The notes below the pieces were generated by a model. It did no database searches, was not told where the DNA came from, and saw only the letters and a program-made list of their open reading frames with translations. A stretch of DNA of 64,000 nucleotides. Origin: Paracoccus sp. (in: a-proteobacteria) (lineage in GTDB: Bacteria > Pseudomonadota > Alphaproteobacteria > Rhodobacterales > Rhodobacteraceae). Numbering within the stretch: position 1 is the stretch's first letter; every line of letters begins with the position of its first letter. Positions 8,930-17,287 of the stretch are shown one piece after another. The stretch is from positions 124,001 through 188,000 of the forward strand of contig NZ_JAUNTJ010000002.1 in NCBI RefSeq assembly GCF_030538755.1, written 5' to 3'. Both the position numbers and the translations under genes were made by a program.

Positions 8930-8994
8930 GTATGAGCGGGGGTGGGACACCCCTCCCCAACGAGGGGCTTTTAGCTGGAAGGCTGAGCCACATG
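8930..8994 (+). ncRNA. serC leader RNA (cis-regulatory candidate)
   Basis: The segment before serC can form two mutually exclusive hairpins. The first is GGGGTG (8939-8944) with CACCCC (8948-8953); the second is CCCCTC (8950-8955) with GAGGGG (8962-8967), followed by CTTTT. A last stem (GGCT, GAGCC around 8981-8989) involves the ribosome-binding region GGAAGG just before the ATG. This matches, from memory, the published serC motif of Alphaproteobacteria, whose final stem overlaps the serC ribosome-binding site. The pairing is read directly; family membership is recognition, not a covariance-model result. Confidence 0.6.
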
Positions 8995-10140
8995 GCCGAT
9001 ACGACGACCCCGGTTGCGCGCCCGGAAAATCCGCGTTTTTCCTCTGGCCCTTGTGCCAAAATCCCCGGTTTCAATCTGGAAATGCTGTCCGATGCCCCGC
9101 TGGGGCGGTCGCATCGTGCGGCTGTCGGCAAGGCCAGGCTGGCCGAGGCGATCGATCTGACCCGCGAGGTGCTGGGTGTGCCGGCGGATTACCGCATCGG
9201 CATCGTGCCCGCATCCGATACCGGCGCGGTGGAAATGGCGCTGTGGTCGCTGTTGGGCGCGCGCGGCGTGGAAATGCTGGCATGGGAGAGTTTTGGCGAG
9301 GGCTGGGTGACGGATGTCGTCAAGCAGCTCAAGCTGGAGGCTAGGGTGCGCAAGGCGGACTATGGCCAGATCGTTGACTTTACGCAGGTCGATTTCGACA
9401 AGGACGTGGTGTTCACCTGGAACGGCACGACCAGCGGTGTGCGGCTGCCGAATGGCGATGCGATTCCGGCGGATCGCGCCGGGCTGACCATTTGCGACGC
9501 GACCAGCGCCGCCTTTGCCATGGATCTGCCCTGGGACAAGCTGGATGTGGTGACGTTCAGCTGGCAAAAGGTTCTGGGCGGCGAGGGTGCGCATGGCATC
9601 CTGATCCTGTCACCCCGCGCGGTCGAGCGGCTGGAAAACTATACCCCCGCCTGGCCCTTGCCCAAGATTTTCCGCATGACCAAGGGCGGCAAGCTGATCG
9701 AGGGCATCTTCAAGGGCGAGACGATCAATACTCCGTCCATGCTGTGTGTCGAGGATTACATCGTCGCGCTGAAATGGGCGCAATCCATCGGCGGGCGTGA
9801 TGCGCTGATCGCGCGGGCCAATGCCAATGCGGCAGCGGTGCGTGACTTCATCGCCGACAAGGACTGGATCGCCGATCTGGCGGTGGACCCGGCGACGGCC
9901 TCGACGACTTCGGTTTGTCTCAAGTTCACGGATGACCGGATCAAGGACGGCGCGGCTTTTGCCAAGGCGGTGGCCAAGCGGCTGGAAAAAGAGGGCGTGG
10001 CGCTGGACGCCGGTGCCTATCGCGATGCGCCCCCCGGCCTGCGCATCTGGTGCGGATCGACGGTTGAAACCGCAGATGTGGTCGCGCTGATGCCGTGGAT
10101 CGAATGGGCGTTTGACGCGGAAATCGCTGCGCAAGCCTGA
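8992..10140 (+). CDS. serC: Phosphoserine aminotransferase
   Basis: A 382-residue class V PLP-dependent aminotransferase converting 3-phosphohydroxypyruvate and glutamate to phosphoserine in cytoplasmic serine synthesis (also used for pyridoxal phosphate synthesis in many bacteria). It begins [23 protein letters not shown]. The PLP-binding lysine is Lys193 in [16 protein letters not shown] context, and the phosphate-binding region RSHRAAVG lies at 39-46. The chosen start follows GGAAGG in the leader RNA; longer extensions have no homology. It is followed after a terminator-like palindrome by serA, giving the usual alphaproteobacterial serC-serA pair. Confidence 0.95.
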   Translation: MADTTTPVARPENPRFSSGPCAKIPGFNLEMLSDAPLGRSHRAAVGKARLAEAIDLTREVLGVPADYRIGIVPASDTGAVEMALWSLLGARGVEMLAWESFGEGWVTDVVKQLKLEARVRKADYGQIVDFTQVDFDKDVVFTWNGTTSGVRLPNGDAIPADRAGLTICDATSAAFAMDLPWDKLDVVTFSWQKVLGGEGAHGILILSPRAVERLENYTPAWPLPKIFRMTKGGKLIEGIFKGETINTPSMLCVEDYIVALKWAQSIGGRDALIARANANAAAVRDFIADKDWIADLAVDPATASTTSVCLKFTDDRIKDGAAFAKAVAKRLEKEGVALDAGAYRDAPPGLRIWCGSTVETADVVALMPWIEWAFDAEIAAQA

Positions 10141-10149
10141 TCTGCCGGA

Positions 10150-10185
10150 CCGGGGGCCAGCCCCCGGCCCCCCGGGATATTTTTC
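10150..10185 (+). repeat. GC-rich palindrome plus GATATTTTT, divergent copy of a dispersed repeat
   Basis: CCGGGGG (10150-10156) pairs with CCCCCGG (10161-10167) and is followed by CCCCCGGGATATTTTT. The palindrome and the GGGATATTTTT tail match, less perfectly, the two 66-bp copies at 24683 and 52871. It lies after serC and before serA and may act as a partial terminator or 3'-end stabiliser. Confidence 0.6.
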
Positions 10186-10236
10186 AACGAAAGACAGGGC
10201 AGGCCGCGCGCCGCCGGTGTCGAGAGGATGACTGCA

Positions 10237-11826
10237 ATGCCCAAGGTTCTTGTTTCCGATAAGCTGTCAGAAACCGCCGTCCAGATTTTCCGCGATCGCG
10301 GGGTCGAGGTCGATTACCTGCCCGATCTGGGCAAGGATAAAGAAAAGCTGGCCGAGGTGATTGGCCAATATGACGGGCTGGCGATCCGGTCTGCGACCAA
10401 GGTGACGGAAAAGCTGCTGGAGAATGCCAGCAATCTGAAAGTGGTGGGCCGCGCCGGCATCGGGGTGGATAACGTCGATATTCCGGCTGCGTCGAAAAAG
10501 GGGGTGATCGTGATGAACACGCCCTTTGGCAACAGTGTCACCACCGCCGAACATGCGATTGCGATGATGTTCGCCGTGGCGCGGCAATTGCCCGAGGCTT
10601 CGGCCAGCACTCATGCCGGGAAGTGGGAAAAGAACCGCTTTATGGGGGTCGAGCTGTTCAACAAGACCCTTGGCGTGATCGGGGCCGGGAATATCGGCTC
10701 GATCGTGATCGACCGTGCGCTGGGGCTGCATATGAAGGTGATCGCCTATGATCCTTTCCTGTCCGAAGAGCGTGCCAAGGACATGGGCGTGCGCAAGGTC
10801 GAGCTGGACGAGTTGCTGGCCAAGGCGGATTTCATCACCTTCCATGTGCCGCTGACCGACAAGACCCGCAATATCCTGTCGCGCGAGGCGATTGCCCGGC
10901 TGAAGCCCGGCGTGCGCATCATCAACTGTGCCCGTGGCGGTCTGGTCGATGAAGAGGCTTTGGCCGAGGCGCTGAAGGATGGCCGTGTGGCCGGTGCGGC
11001 GTTTGACGTGTTCGCGGTGGAACCGGCGACCGAAAGCCCGCTGTTCAACCTGCCCAATGTGGTGGTGACGCCGCATCTGGGGGCCTCGACCACCGAGGCG
11101 CAGGAAAACGTCGCGCTGCAAGTGGCCGAGCAGATGGCCGATTACCTGCTGACCGGCGCGGTTCAGAATGCGCTGAACATGCCCTCGGTCACGGCCGAGG
11201 AGGCGGCGGTCATGGGGCCGTGGATCAAGCTGGCCGGGCATCTGGGCGCCTTTGTCGGGCAGGCCACGGACGAGCCGATCAAGGCGATCAACGTGCTGTA
11301 TGACGGTGTTGTGGCCGATATGAATCTGGCGGCGCTGAATGCGGCGGTGATTTCGGGTGTGATGAAGGCGACCAACCCGGATGTGAACATGGTGTCCGCC
11401 CCGGTGATCGCCAAGGATCGCGGCATCCAGATTTCGACCACCAGACAGGACAAAAGCGGTGTGTTCGAGGGCTATATCAAGCTGACCGTCGTCACCGCCG
11501 AGCGCGAGCGCTCGATTGCGGGCACGGTGTTCAGCGACGGCAAGCCGCGCTTTATCCAGATCCGCGGGATCAATATTGATGCCGAGGTGGGGGCGAACAT
11601 GCTGTATACCCGCAACAAGGACGTGCCGGGTGTCATCGGTGCGCTGGGCGGCACGCTGGGTGAAATGGGGGTGAACATCGCCAACTTTACGCTGGGGCGT
11701 GCGGCTTCGGGGGCGGATGCCATCGCCATTCTGTATCTGGATGAGCCGCTGTCGCCCGAAGTTCTGGCCGCGCTGCAAAAGACCGGCAAGTTCATTCAGG
11801 CCCGCGCCTTGCAGTTCGAGGTCTGA
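10237..11826 (+). CDS. serA: D-3-phosphoglycerate dehydrogenase
   Basis: A 529-residue enzyme catalysing NAD-dependent oxidation of 3-phosphoglycerate, the first step of serine synthesis. It has the catalytic/substrate region (GRAGIGVDNVD at 71-81), Rossmann motif GAGNIGS (149-155), NCARGGLVDEEAL loop, the intervening domain of long SerA proteins, and a C-terminal ACT domain from about residue 455 for serine feedback. An ATG at 10228 directly abuts GAGAGG, so I prefer the in-frame ATG at 10237, which gives 9-nt spacing and the canonical start MPKVLVSDKL. Length is normal for the long bacterial form. Confidence 0.95.
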   Translation: MPKVLVSDKLSETAVQIFRDRGVEVDYLPDLGKDKEKLAEVIGQYDGLAIRSATKVTEKLLENASNLKVVGRAGIGVDNVDIPAASKKGVIVMNTPFGNSVTTAEHAIAMMFAVARQLPEASASTHAGKWEKNRFMGVELFNKTLGVIGAGNIGSIVIDRALGLHMKVIAYDPFLSEERAKDMGVRKVELDELLAKADFITFHVPLTDKTRNILSREAIARLKPGVRIINCARGGLVDEEALAEALKDGRVAGAAFDVFAVEPATESPLFNLPNVVVTPHLGASTTEAQENVALQVAEQMADYLLTGAVQNALNMPSVTAEEAAVMGPWIKLAGHLGAFVGQATDEPIKAINVLYDGVVADMNLAALNAAVISGVMKATNPDVNMVSAPVIAKDRGIQISTTRQDKSGVFEGYIKLTVVTAERERSIAGTVFSDGKPRFIQIRGINIDAEVGANMLYTRNKDVPGVIGALGGTLGEMGVNIANFTLGRAASGADAIAILYLDEPLSPEVLAALQKTGKFIQARALQFEV

Positions 11827-11830
11827 TCCC

Positions 11831-12559
11831 GTGCGCGTTTATGCCATCGGCGATGTTCATGGGCATCTGGATCTGCTGCGGCAGGCGCATGACCGGATCA
11901 CCGTTGATGGCGGTGCCGATGCAACGGTGGTTCATCTGGGCGACCTGGTGGACCGTGGGCCGGATTCGCGGGGCGTGATCGCGCATCTGATCGCCGGTCA
12001 GGCGGCGGGGCGCGACTGGCGGGTGGTTCTGGGCAACCATGACCGCCTGTTCCTGCGCTTTCTGACCGACCGCGACTGGACCGATGCCGGGCTTTCGGAT
12101 CGGGCGCATTGGGTCGATCACCCCGGATTGGGCGCGGCGGAAACCTTGGCGTCTTATGGAGTGGACCCGGCGTTGCCGCGCGCCGCGCTGCATCTTGCCG
12201 CGCTGCGAGCCGTGCCGGGTGAGCATGCGGTATGGCTGGCGGGCTTGCCGCATTGGCATCTGCACCCGCTGGCGTTGTTCGTTCATGCGGGGGTGCGGCC
12301 GGGGGTGGATTTGCAGGATCAGACGCAGGACGATTGCGTCTGGATTCGCCGCCCGTTTCTGGACAGCGCGGCGGATTTCGGGCCGCTGGTGGTGCATGGA
12401 CACTCGCCGGTCAAGGCGCCGTCGCATTACGGGAACCGGCTGAATATCGACACCGGCGCCGCCTATGGCGGGCCGCTGACGGCAGTGGTGATCGAGCCGT
12501 CTGGCGTCTGGGCCTTGACCGATCAGGGCCGGGTGCCGGTTGAGCGGGTGGGGCGCTGA
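11831..12559 (+). CDS. Serine/threonine protein phosphatase, metallophosphoesterase family
   Basis: A 242-residue PPP-type phosphatase (PrpA/ApaH-like). The dimetal motifs are in order: GDVHG (7-11), GDLVDRGPDS, GNHD, then HAG and VHGHSP with the remaining histidine ligands. It starts at GTG 4 nt after the serA stop; no better ATG lies nearby, and an upstream in-frame extension is inside serA. Close spacing suggests co-transcription with serCA. The substrate (phosphoprotein or diadenosine polyphosphate) cannot be decided from sequence. Confidence 0.85.
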   Translation: MRVYAIGDVHGHLDLLRQAHDRITVDGGADATVVHLGDLVDRGPDSRGVIAHLIAGQAAGRDWRVVLGNHDRLFLRFLTDRDWTDAGLSDRAHWVDHPGLGAAETLASYGVDPALPRAALHLAALRAVPGEHAVWLAGLPHWHLHPLALFVHAGVRPGVDLQDQTQDDCVWIRRPFLDSAADFGPLVVHGHSPVKAPSHYGNRLNIDTGAAYGGPLTAVVIEPSGVWALTDQGRVPVERVGR

Positions 12560-12662
12560 GCCTGCCGCGTGGCGTCGCTGCCGCACCCGCGCTGCGATGT
12601 GTAACAGATTCTGGACAGTTTCTGCACCGCGCGGTATGGGACGGCGCAGGAAAGGGCTGTGA

Positions 12663-12995
12663 ATGACGGATTTCGCTCGCGTGGCAAAGTTCAGGCTGGG
12701 TCAGGTGGTGCGGCATCGCACGCACCCGTTTCGGGGTGTGATCTTTGACGTCGATCCCGAATTCGCCAATACGCAGGAATGGTATGAATCCATCCCCGAA
12801 GAAGTGCGCCCGGCCAAGGATCAGCCCTTCTACCACCTGTTTGCCGAAAACGAGGCGACTTATTACGTCGCCTATGTCTCGGAACAGAACCTGATCCCCG
12901 ATTCCTCGGGCGAGCCGGTCGAACATCCCGAAGTCATGGAACATTTCGGCGACTTTGAGGATGGGCACTATCCGCTGGGGCACCGGCTGAACTGA
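12663..12995 (+). CDS. hspQ: Heat shock protein HspQ (YccV-like hemimethylated-DNA-binding domain)
   Basis: A 110-residue protein covering the YccV/HspQ domain almost exactly, with FRLGQVVRHRTHPFRGVIFDVDPEF at 10-34 (given here only as a landmark in two parts: FRLGQVVRHR, FRGVIFDVDPEF) and later YYVAYVSEQNL. HspQ in enterobacteria is a small heat-inducible factor that enhances Lon-dependent proteolysis. The ATG follows GGAAAGGGCTGTGA. It converges on the anti-sigma gene with only 6 nt between stop codons. I could not identify a convincing heat-shock promoter. Confidence 0.88.
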   Translation: MTDFARVAKFRLGQVVRHRTHPFRGVIFDVDPEFANTQEWYESIPEEVRPAKDQPFYHLFAENEATYYVAYVSEQNLIPDSSGEPVEHPEVMEHFGDFEDGHYPLGHRLN

Positions 12996-13001
12996 GCGGT
13001 T

Positions 13002-13514
13002 TCAGACCAGCGGGGCGGGCGGTTTGTCGACGCTGAACGGCACGCAAAAGGCCAGAAAATTGCGCCGCTCTTCGCGGTAATAGCACAGCGCCTGCGTCAG
13101 ATCCTGGATCAGATACCAGCCAAAGCCGCCCTCGGGCATTCCGTTATCATCCGAACCGGGCAGGTCGCGCGGGCGCAGGCAATCGGCGGGCAGCGACACG
13201 CCGTCATCGGTGACAGCGCAGGACAGGCCGTTGTCATGGCGCACGATGCACAGATGGATCGAGGGCGCCCGCCGCGCGGGCGCGTCATCGGGCGGGGCGG
13301 TGCCATGTTCGGTGACGTTGTTCATCACCTCGGCCAGCACCAGTTCCAGCCGGCCAAGGGCGTCGTCGTCCACATTGTCGCGGAATCGGCTGCGCATATC
13401 GTTCAGCACCGCGCGCACCGCCATCGGCGTGGCCAGGAAAACCCGGTGAAACATCGGCTGGGTGTGAACCCGACGGCGCCCTTCCGGGCTGACGGCTTGT
13501 TGGCCGGGGGTCAT
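13002..13514 (-). CDS. RsbW-like anti-sigma serine kinase (HATPase_c_2)
   Basis: A 170-residue GHKL-fold ATPase. It shows the N-box ELVLAEVMNNVTEH (57-70), a G1 box AVTDDG and a G2 box EGGFGWYLI, the pattern of RsbW/SpoIIAB switch-protein kinases rather than histidine kinases. Its ATG overlaps the stop of a STAS-domain gene as ATGA. The expected role is binding a sigma factor or other target and phosphorylating the STAS partner to control stress output. No sigma factor or PP2C phosphatase gene is next to it, so the target is unknown. Confidence 0.88.
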   Translation of the reverse strand: MTPGQQAVSPEGRRRVHTQPMFHRVFLATPMAVRAVLNDMRSRFRDNVDDDALGRLELVLAEVMNNVTEHGTAPPDDAPARRAPSIHLCIVRHDNGLSCAVTDDGVSLPADCLRPRDLPGSDDNGMPEGGFGWYLIQDLTQALCYYREERRNFLAFCVPFSVDKPPAPLV

Positions 13515-13843
13515 GCACGTTTCTCCTGCAAGGGGGTGCTGTCGGTGATGGTAAAGACGGAATCCATGCGCGTCAGCCGAAAGACGCGATCCACGTTCGG
13601 CGTCAGCCCGTCCAGCGTCAGCCCGACATCGGCGGGCATCGCCTTATGCACGGCGATCATCGCGCCAAGGCCAGAGCTGTCCATGAAATCCACGCCGCGC
13701 ATGTCGATCAGCACCGGATGTTGCGCCTTGGTCACGATTTCCCGCATCCGATCCTTGAAGCGGGTCGCGATGGCCGCGTCCAGCCGCGTTTCATCCACGG
13801 TGATAACGATCAGATCGTTGCTCTGATTTACGGTCAGCTTCAT
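13511..13843 (-). CDS. STAS-domain anti-sigma factor antagonist (RsbV-like)
   Basis: A 110-residue single STAS domain. The conserved loop RGVDFMDSSGLGA contains the phosphorylatable serine pair at 56-57. The start MKLTVNQ is chosen from AAAGGG upstream and the natural domain boundary; the longer in-frame version adds 26 residues without homology. Translationally coupled to the RsbW-like kinase, it is its probable substrate and partner in a partner-switching circuit. Confidence 0.88.
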   Translation of the reverse strand: MKLTVNQSNDLIVITVDETRLDAAIATRFKDRMREIVTKAQHPVLIDMRGVDFMDSSGLGAMIAVHKAMPADVGLTLDGLTPNVDRVFRLTRMDSVFTITDSTPLQEKRA

Positions 13844-13941
13844 CTGCGGCCCTTTCGCATATTCGGTGATTCCCTGTCCTAGACGCAAAAGGTTAGCATC
13901 TGGTAAGCGATGGCCGTTCATCGCAGGGAGGATCAGGGAAA

Positions 13942-15102
13942 ATGCAGCAGGTTTATGTTCTGGGTGCGGCGCGCACGCCGATGGGCGGGATGCAGGGCGC
14001 GCTGGCCGGGGTAACAGCGGCAGAGCTGGGCGGAGCGGCGATCGCCGCCGCCTTGCAGCGCGCGGGCACTGCGGCCGATTCGGTCGAGGCGCTGTTCATG
14101 GGCTGCGTTCTGCCCGCCGGTCAGGGGCAGGCACCCGCGCGGCAGGCCGGCTTCGCGGCGGGTTTGCCGCAATCGGTGCCCGCGACGACGCTGAACAAGA
14201 TGTGCGGATCGGGGATGCAGACGGTGATGATGGCCGCCGATGCGATTCGCGCCGGCAGTGCCCGCACCATCGTCGCGGGCGGCATGGAAAGCATGACCAA
14301 CGCCCCCTATCTGCTGCCGAAAATGCGCAGCGGGGCGCGGCTGGGGCATGGGCAGGTGATCGACCACATGTTCCTTGACGGGCTTGAGGACGCCTATGAC
14401 AAAGGCCGCCTGATGGGCACCTTTGCCGAGGATTGCGCCGGTGCTTTCGGCTTTACCCGTCAGGATCAGGATGCCTATGCGCTGGCCAGCCTGTCGCGCG
14501 CGGTTAATGCCATCGAATCGGGTGCTTTTGCGGTGGAAATCACCCCGGTCACGGTCAAGGGGCGCGGTGGCGATACGGTGGTGGATACCGACGAACAGCC
14601 CGGCAATGCCCGCCCCGACAAGATCCCGCATCTGAAACCCGCCTTCCGCAAGGATGGCACGGTGACGGCGGCCAATTCCTCCAGCATTTCCGATGGTGCG
14701 GCGGCGCTGGTGCTGTCGGACCGGGCCGATGGCGCGGTGGCGCGCATCGTGGGCTATGCCAGCCATGCGCAGGCCCCCGCCGATTTCCCGACCGCCCCGG
14801 TTCCCGCCGCCGAAAAGCTGTTGCAGCAGATCGGCTGGGGCAAGGATGACGTGGACCTGTGGGAAGTGAACGAGGCATTCGCCGTTGTCCCCATGGCCTT
14901 TATGGCGCGCATGGGGATTGCGCATGACAAGGTGAACGTCAACGGCGGTGCCTGCGCGCTGGGGCATCCCATCGGCGCATCCGGCGCGCGGATCATCGTC
15001 ACGCTGATCCATGCGCTGAAGGCGCGCGGCCTGCGCCGTGGCGTGGCCGCCATCTGCATCGGCGGCGGCGAGGGCACGGCCATCGCGGTGGAACTGGTCT
15101 GA
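13942..15102 (+). CDS. Acetyl-CoA acetyltransferase (thiolase)
   Basis: A 386-residue thiolase with all catalytic residues: Cys88 in NKMCGSGM, His342 in CALGHPIGASGAR, Cys372 in CIGGGEG, plus VNEAFAVV (309-316). It condenses two acetyl-CoA to acetoacetyl-CoA or runs the reverse thiolysis. Length and motifs fit biosynthetic PhaA/AtoB types, but no phaB or phaC is adjacent, so the pathway (PHB, leucine/ketone or butyrate metabolism) is undecided. It diverges from the STAS gene and ends before a GC hairpin. Confidence 0.92.
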   Translation: MQQVYVLGAARTPMGGMQGALAGVTAAELGGAAIAAALQRAGTAADSVEALFMGCVLPAGQGQAPARQAGFAAGLPQSVPATTLNKMCGSGMQTVMMAADAIRAGSARTIVAGGMESMTNAPYLLPKMRSGARLGHGQVIDHMFLDGLEDAYDKGRLMGTFAEDCAGAFGFTRQDQDAYALASLSRAVNAIESGAFAVEITPVTVKGRGGDTVVDTDEQPGNARPDKIPHLKPAFRKDGTVTAANSSSISDGAAALVLSDRADGAVARIVGYASHAQAPADFPTAPVPAAEKLLQQIGWGKDDVDLWEVNEAFAVVPMAFMARMGIAHDKVNVNGGACALGHPIGASGARIIVTLIHALKARGLRRGVAAICIGGGEGTAIAVELV

Positions 15103-15116
15103 TCTGCTCTGATCGG

Positions 15117-15141
15117 GGGGCGGGTCCGTGCGGCCCGCCCC
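15117..15141. terminator. GC hairpin between convergent genes
   Basis: GGGGCGGG (15117-15124) pairs perfectly with CCCGCCCC (15134-15141) around a 9-nt loop, between the stops of the thiolase and the SH3-domain gene. There is no strong T-run on either strand, so it may be a weak terminator or 3'-end stabiliser. Confidence 0.4.
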
Positions 15142-15149
15142 GCTGCCGG

Positions 15150-15749
15150 TTAATTGGCGGGCTGGATGGTGCAGCAGCCGGACAGCAGCCGTTCCTGCCC
15201 GCTGATCGCTAGATCGGCGCGCAGGCCGAACAGCCGGTCGGACATGCCATCCGAACAGATTGCGGGGCTGGCTGTCAGGCTGGCCCCCTGCGCCAGCACC
15301 ACGCGCGTCGGATCGCGGAACCACCCGGTCGCCAGCAGATCGCTGACCGGCAGGCTGCGATCCGTGGCGTCGGGGGTGCCGATGACCAGCGCGCCATCGC
15401 TGACGCGGGCATCCCAGAACGGCTCGGTGCCAAAGCAGCGGAACCCGTCCGGCAGGGCCGCGCCATCCCAGACATCGGTGCGATACGACATATAACGCAT
15501 CGCGACCCAGCCCGAGGTCTCGCCCGCGTTCACCCGGCCCCAGCCGTCCTGTTCCTGCACCACCTCGATCCCGGTTGCATCGGGGCGCAGGGTGGCCAGT
15601 ATTTCCGCCTGAGCCGAGGGGGCCGCCCGCACATTCAGCACATCATCCGCCGCGACCCCGCTGACGTCGAACAGGGTGGGCAGCACATATTCCGGCGTGG
15701 CAAGGGCCGGGGTGGCAGTCATCATCAGGATCAGGGCGATATGTTTCAT
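15150..15749 (-). CDS. Exported SH3-domain protein
   Basis: A 199-residue protein with a Sec signal peptide (residues 1-17, ending TPALA) and an SH3-like domain at about 34-82 (DVLNVRAAPSAQAEIL, GWGRVNAGETSGWVAMRYMS). A C-terminal region of about 100 residues contains several cysteines (FRCFGTEPFWDAR, SPAICSDGMSDR, SGCCTIQPAN). The C-terminal part resembles COG3650/META-like lipoproteins that begin CxGTEPFW. It probably acts in the periplasm. The start is placed at the signal peptide; a longer in-frame version overlaps the promoter region of the divergent tsaE fusion. Confidence 0.75.
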   Translation of the reverse strand: MKHIALILMMTATPALATPEYVLPTLFDVSGVAADDVLNVRAAPSAQAEILATLRPDATGIEVVQEQDGWGRVNAGETSGWVAMRYMSYRTDVWDGAALPDGFRCFGTEPFWDARVSDGALVIGTPDATDRSLPVSDLLATGWFRDPTRVVLAQGASLTASPAICSDGMSDRLFGLRADLAISGQERLLSGCCTIQPAN

Positions 15750-15874
15750 GGCCGCGATCCTAGCATCCGGTGCAGGCTGCGGCATCTGATTTTTCCGTCA
15801 GTTGGCGCGGGCTTTGCGCGGGGATCATTCGCCGGGGCTTTCCTTTGCTGCGGACAAATGGCTAGAACATCGCC

Positions 15875-17287
15875 ATGCAGGTGATTGCCAAGATCGACGG
15901 GGCCACAGAGGGCCGGGTTGCCGCCATCGCGCGGATGCTGGCCGGGGTGATGCCTCCGGGCCGGGTGCTGTTGCTGGACGGGCCGGTGGGCGCGGGCAAG
16001 ACGCATTTCGCCCGCGCCTTTATCCGCGCCCGGCAAGGCGACGCGGCCGAGGATGTGCCAAGCCCGACCTTCACGCTGGTGCAGACCTATGACACCCCCT
16101 TGGGCGAGGTCTGGCACGCCGATCTGTATCGGCTGGGCGACGTGTCGGAACTGGACGAGCTGGGGCTGGACGAGGCGATGACCGGCGGGGCCACATGCCT
16201 GATCGAATGGCCTGACCGGTTAGAGGCGGCCCCGCCCGGCGCTTTGTGGCTGCGGTTGTCGGCGGGGGCGGGGCCGGATCTGCGCGATCTGGTTTTCGGT
16301 GGTGATGCGGCAGATTGGCCGGGGCTGATCCGCGATCTGGACCGGGCCGGTTTCGCCGATGCCGCTGGCTGGGACAGCGCGCGGGTCGAGCCTTTGGCCG
16401 GCGATGCCTCGGCCCGGCGGTATTTCCGGCTGTATGGCGATGGCCCGGCGATCCTGATGGACGATCCGCCGCCCGGCAGCATTGCCGCCTATCTGGCGAT
16501 GACCGGCTGGCTGCGCGAGCGTGGCTTTTACGCGCCGCAGGTGCTGGCGCAGGACCGCGCGGCGGGTTTCCTGCTGATCGAGGATCTGGGCGATGATCTG
16601 GTCGCCCGCGTGCTGGAACGCGATCCGGCGCAGGCAGGGGGCATTTATGCCCGCATCACCGACCTGCTGGCCGATCTGCACCGCCACGCGCCGCCCGATT
16701 GGGTGCAACCGCTGGATGCGGCGGCTCTGGCCGATTTGGCGGCGCTGTTTGGCGAATGGTATCCGGGCGGCAATGCGGCCTCTGACCTGACTGCCGTGCT
16801 GGCTGATCTGGCCGTGCAGACCGGCGCGGGCGCTGCGACGGTGACGTCTCTGCGCGATTTTCATGCGGAAAACCTGATCTGGCGCGGCGCGTCGCCCTTG
16901 GGGATACTCGATTTTCAGGACGCGGTGGCGGCGCATCCGGCCTATGATCTGGTGTCCGCCCTGCAAGACGCGCGCCGCGATGTGGACCCCGCGCTGGAAC
17001 AGGCGATGACCGACCGCTATCTGGGCGGTCGCACGGATGAGCGGTTCCGCGCCGCCTATGCCCTGCTGGGGGCGCAGCGGGCCTTGCGGATTCTGGGCAT
17101 CTTTGCCCGGCTGGCGATCCGCGACGGCAAGCCGCGCTATCTGGCGATGATGCCGCGCGTCTGGGGCCATCTGCAACGCAATCTGGCGCATCCGGCGCTG
17201 TCGCCTCTGGCGGCGCTGCTGGCGCAGGTGCCCGCACCCGACGCTGAATTTCTGCAAAGGATCGCCCCGCCATGCCCGACGCGCTGA
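15875..17287 (+). CDS. Fused TsaE ATPase / AmgK-like aminoglycoside-type phosphotransferase
   Basis: A 470-residue natural fusion. Residues 1-145 are TsaE, the ATPase needed for t6A37 modification of tRNA, with P-loop GPVGAGKT (36-43), SPTFTLVQTY and the HADLYRLGD block. Residues 165-470 form an APH/ChoK-like kinase with catalytic RDFHAENLI and metal loop GILDFQDA. This matches AmgK, which phosphorylates MurNAc/GlcNAc at the anomeric position in cell-wall recycling. The next gene is MurU, the following enzyme of that route, and overlaps by 16 bp. The domain fusion is known in Alphaproteobacteria; here the context supports it strongly. Confidence 0.9.
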   Translation: MQVIAKIDGATEGRVAAIARMLAGVMPPGRVLLLDGPVGAGKTHFARAFIRARQGDAAEDVPSPTFTLVQTYDTPLGEVWHADLYRLGDVSELDELGLDEAMTGGATCLIEWPDRLEAAPPGALWLRLSAGAGPDLRDLVFGGDAADWPGLIRDLDRAGFADAAGWDSARVEPLAGDASARRYFRLYGDGPAILMDDPPPGSIAAYLAMTGWLRERGFYAPQVLAQDRAAGFLLIEDLGDDLVARVLERDPAQAGGIYARITDLLADLHRHAPPDWVQPLDAAALADLAALFGEWYPGGNAASDLTAVLADLAVQTGAGAATVTSLRDFHAENLIWRGASPLGILDFQDAVAAHPAYDLVSALQDARRDVDPALEQAMTDRYLGGRTDERFRAAYALLGAQRALRILGIFARLAIRDGKPRYLAMMPRVWGHLQRNLAHPALSPLAALLAQVPAPDAEFLQRIAPPCPTR

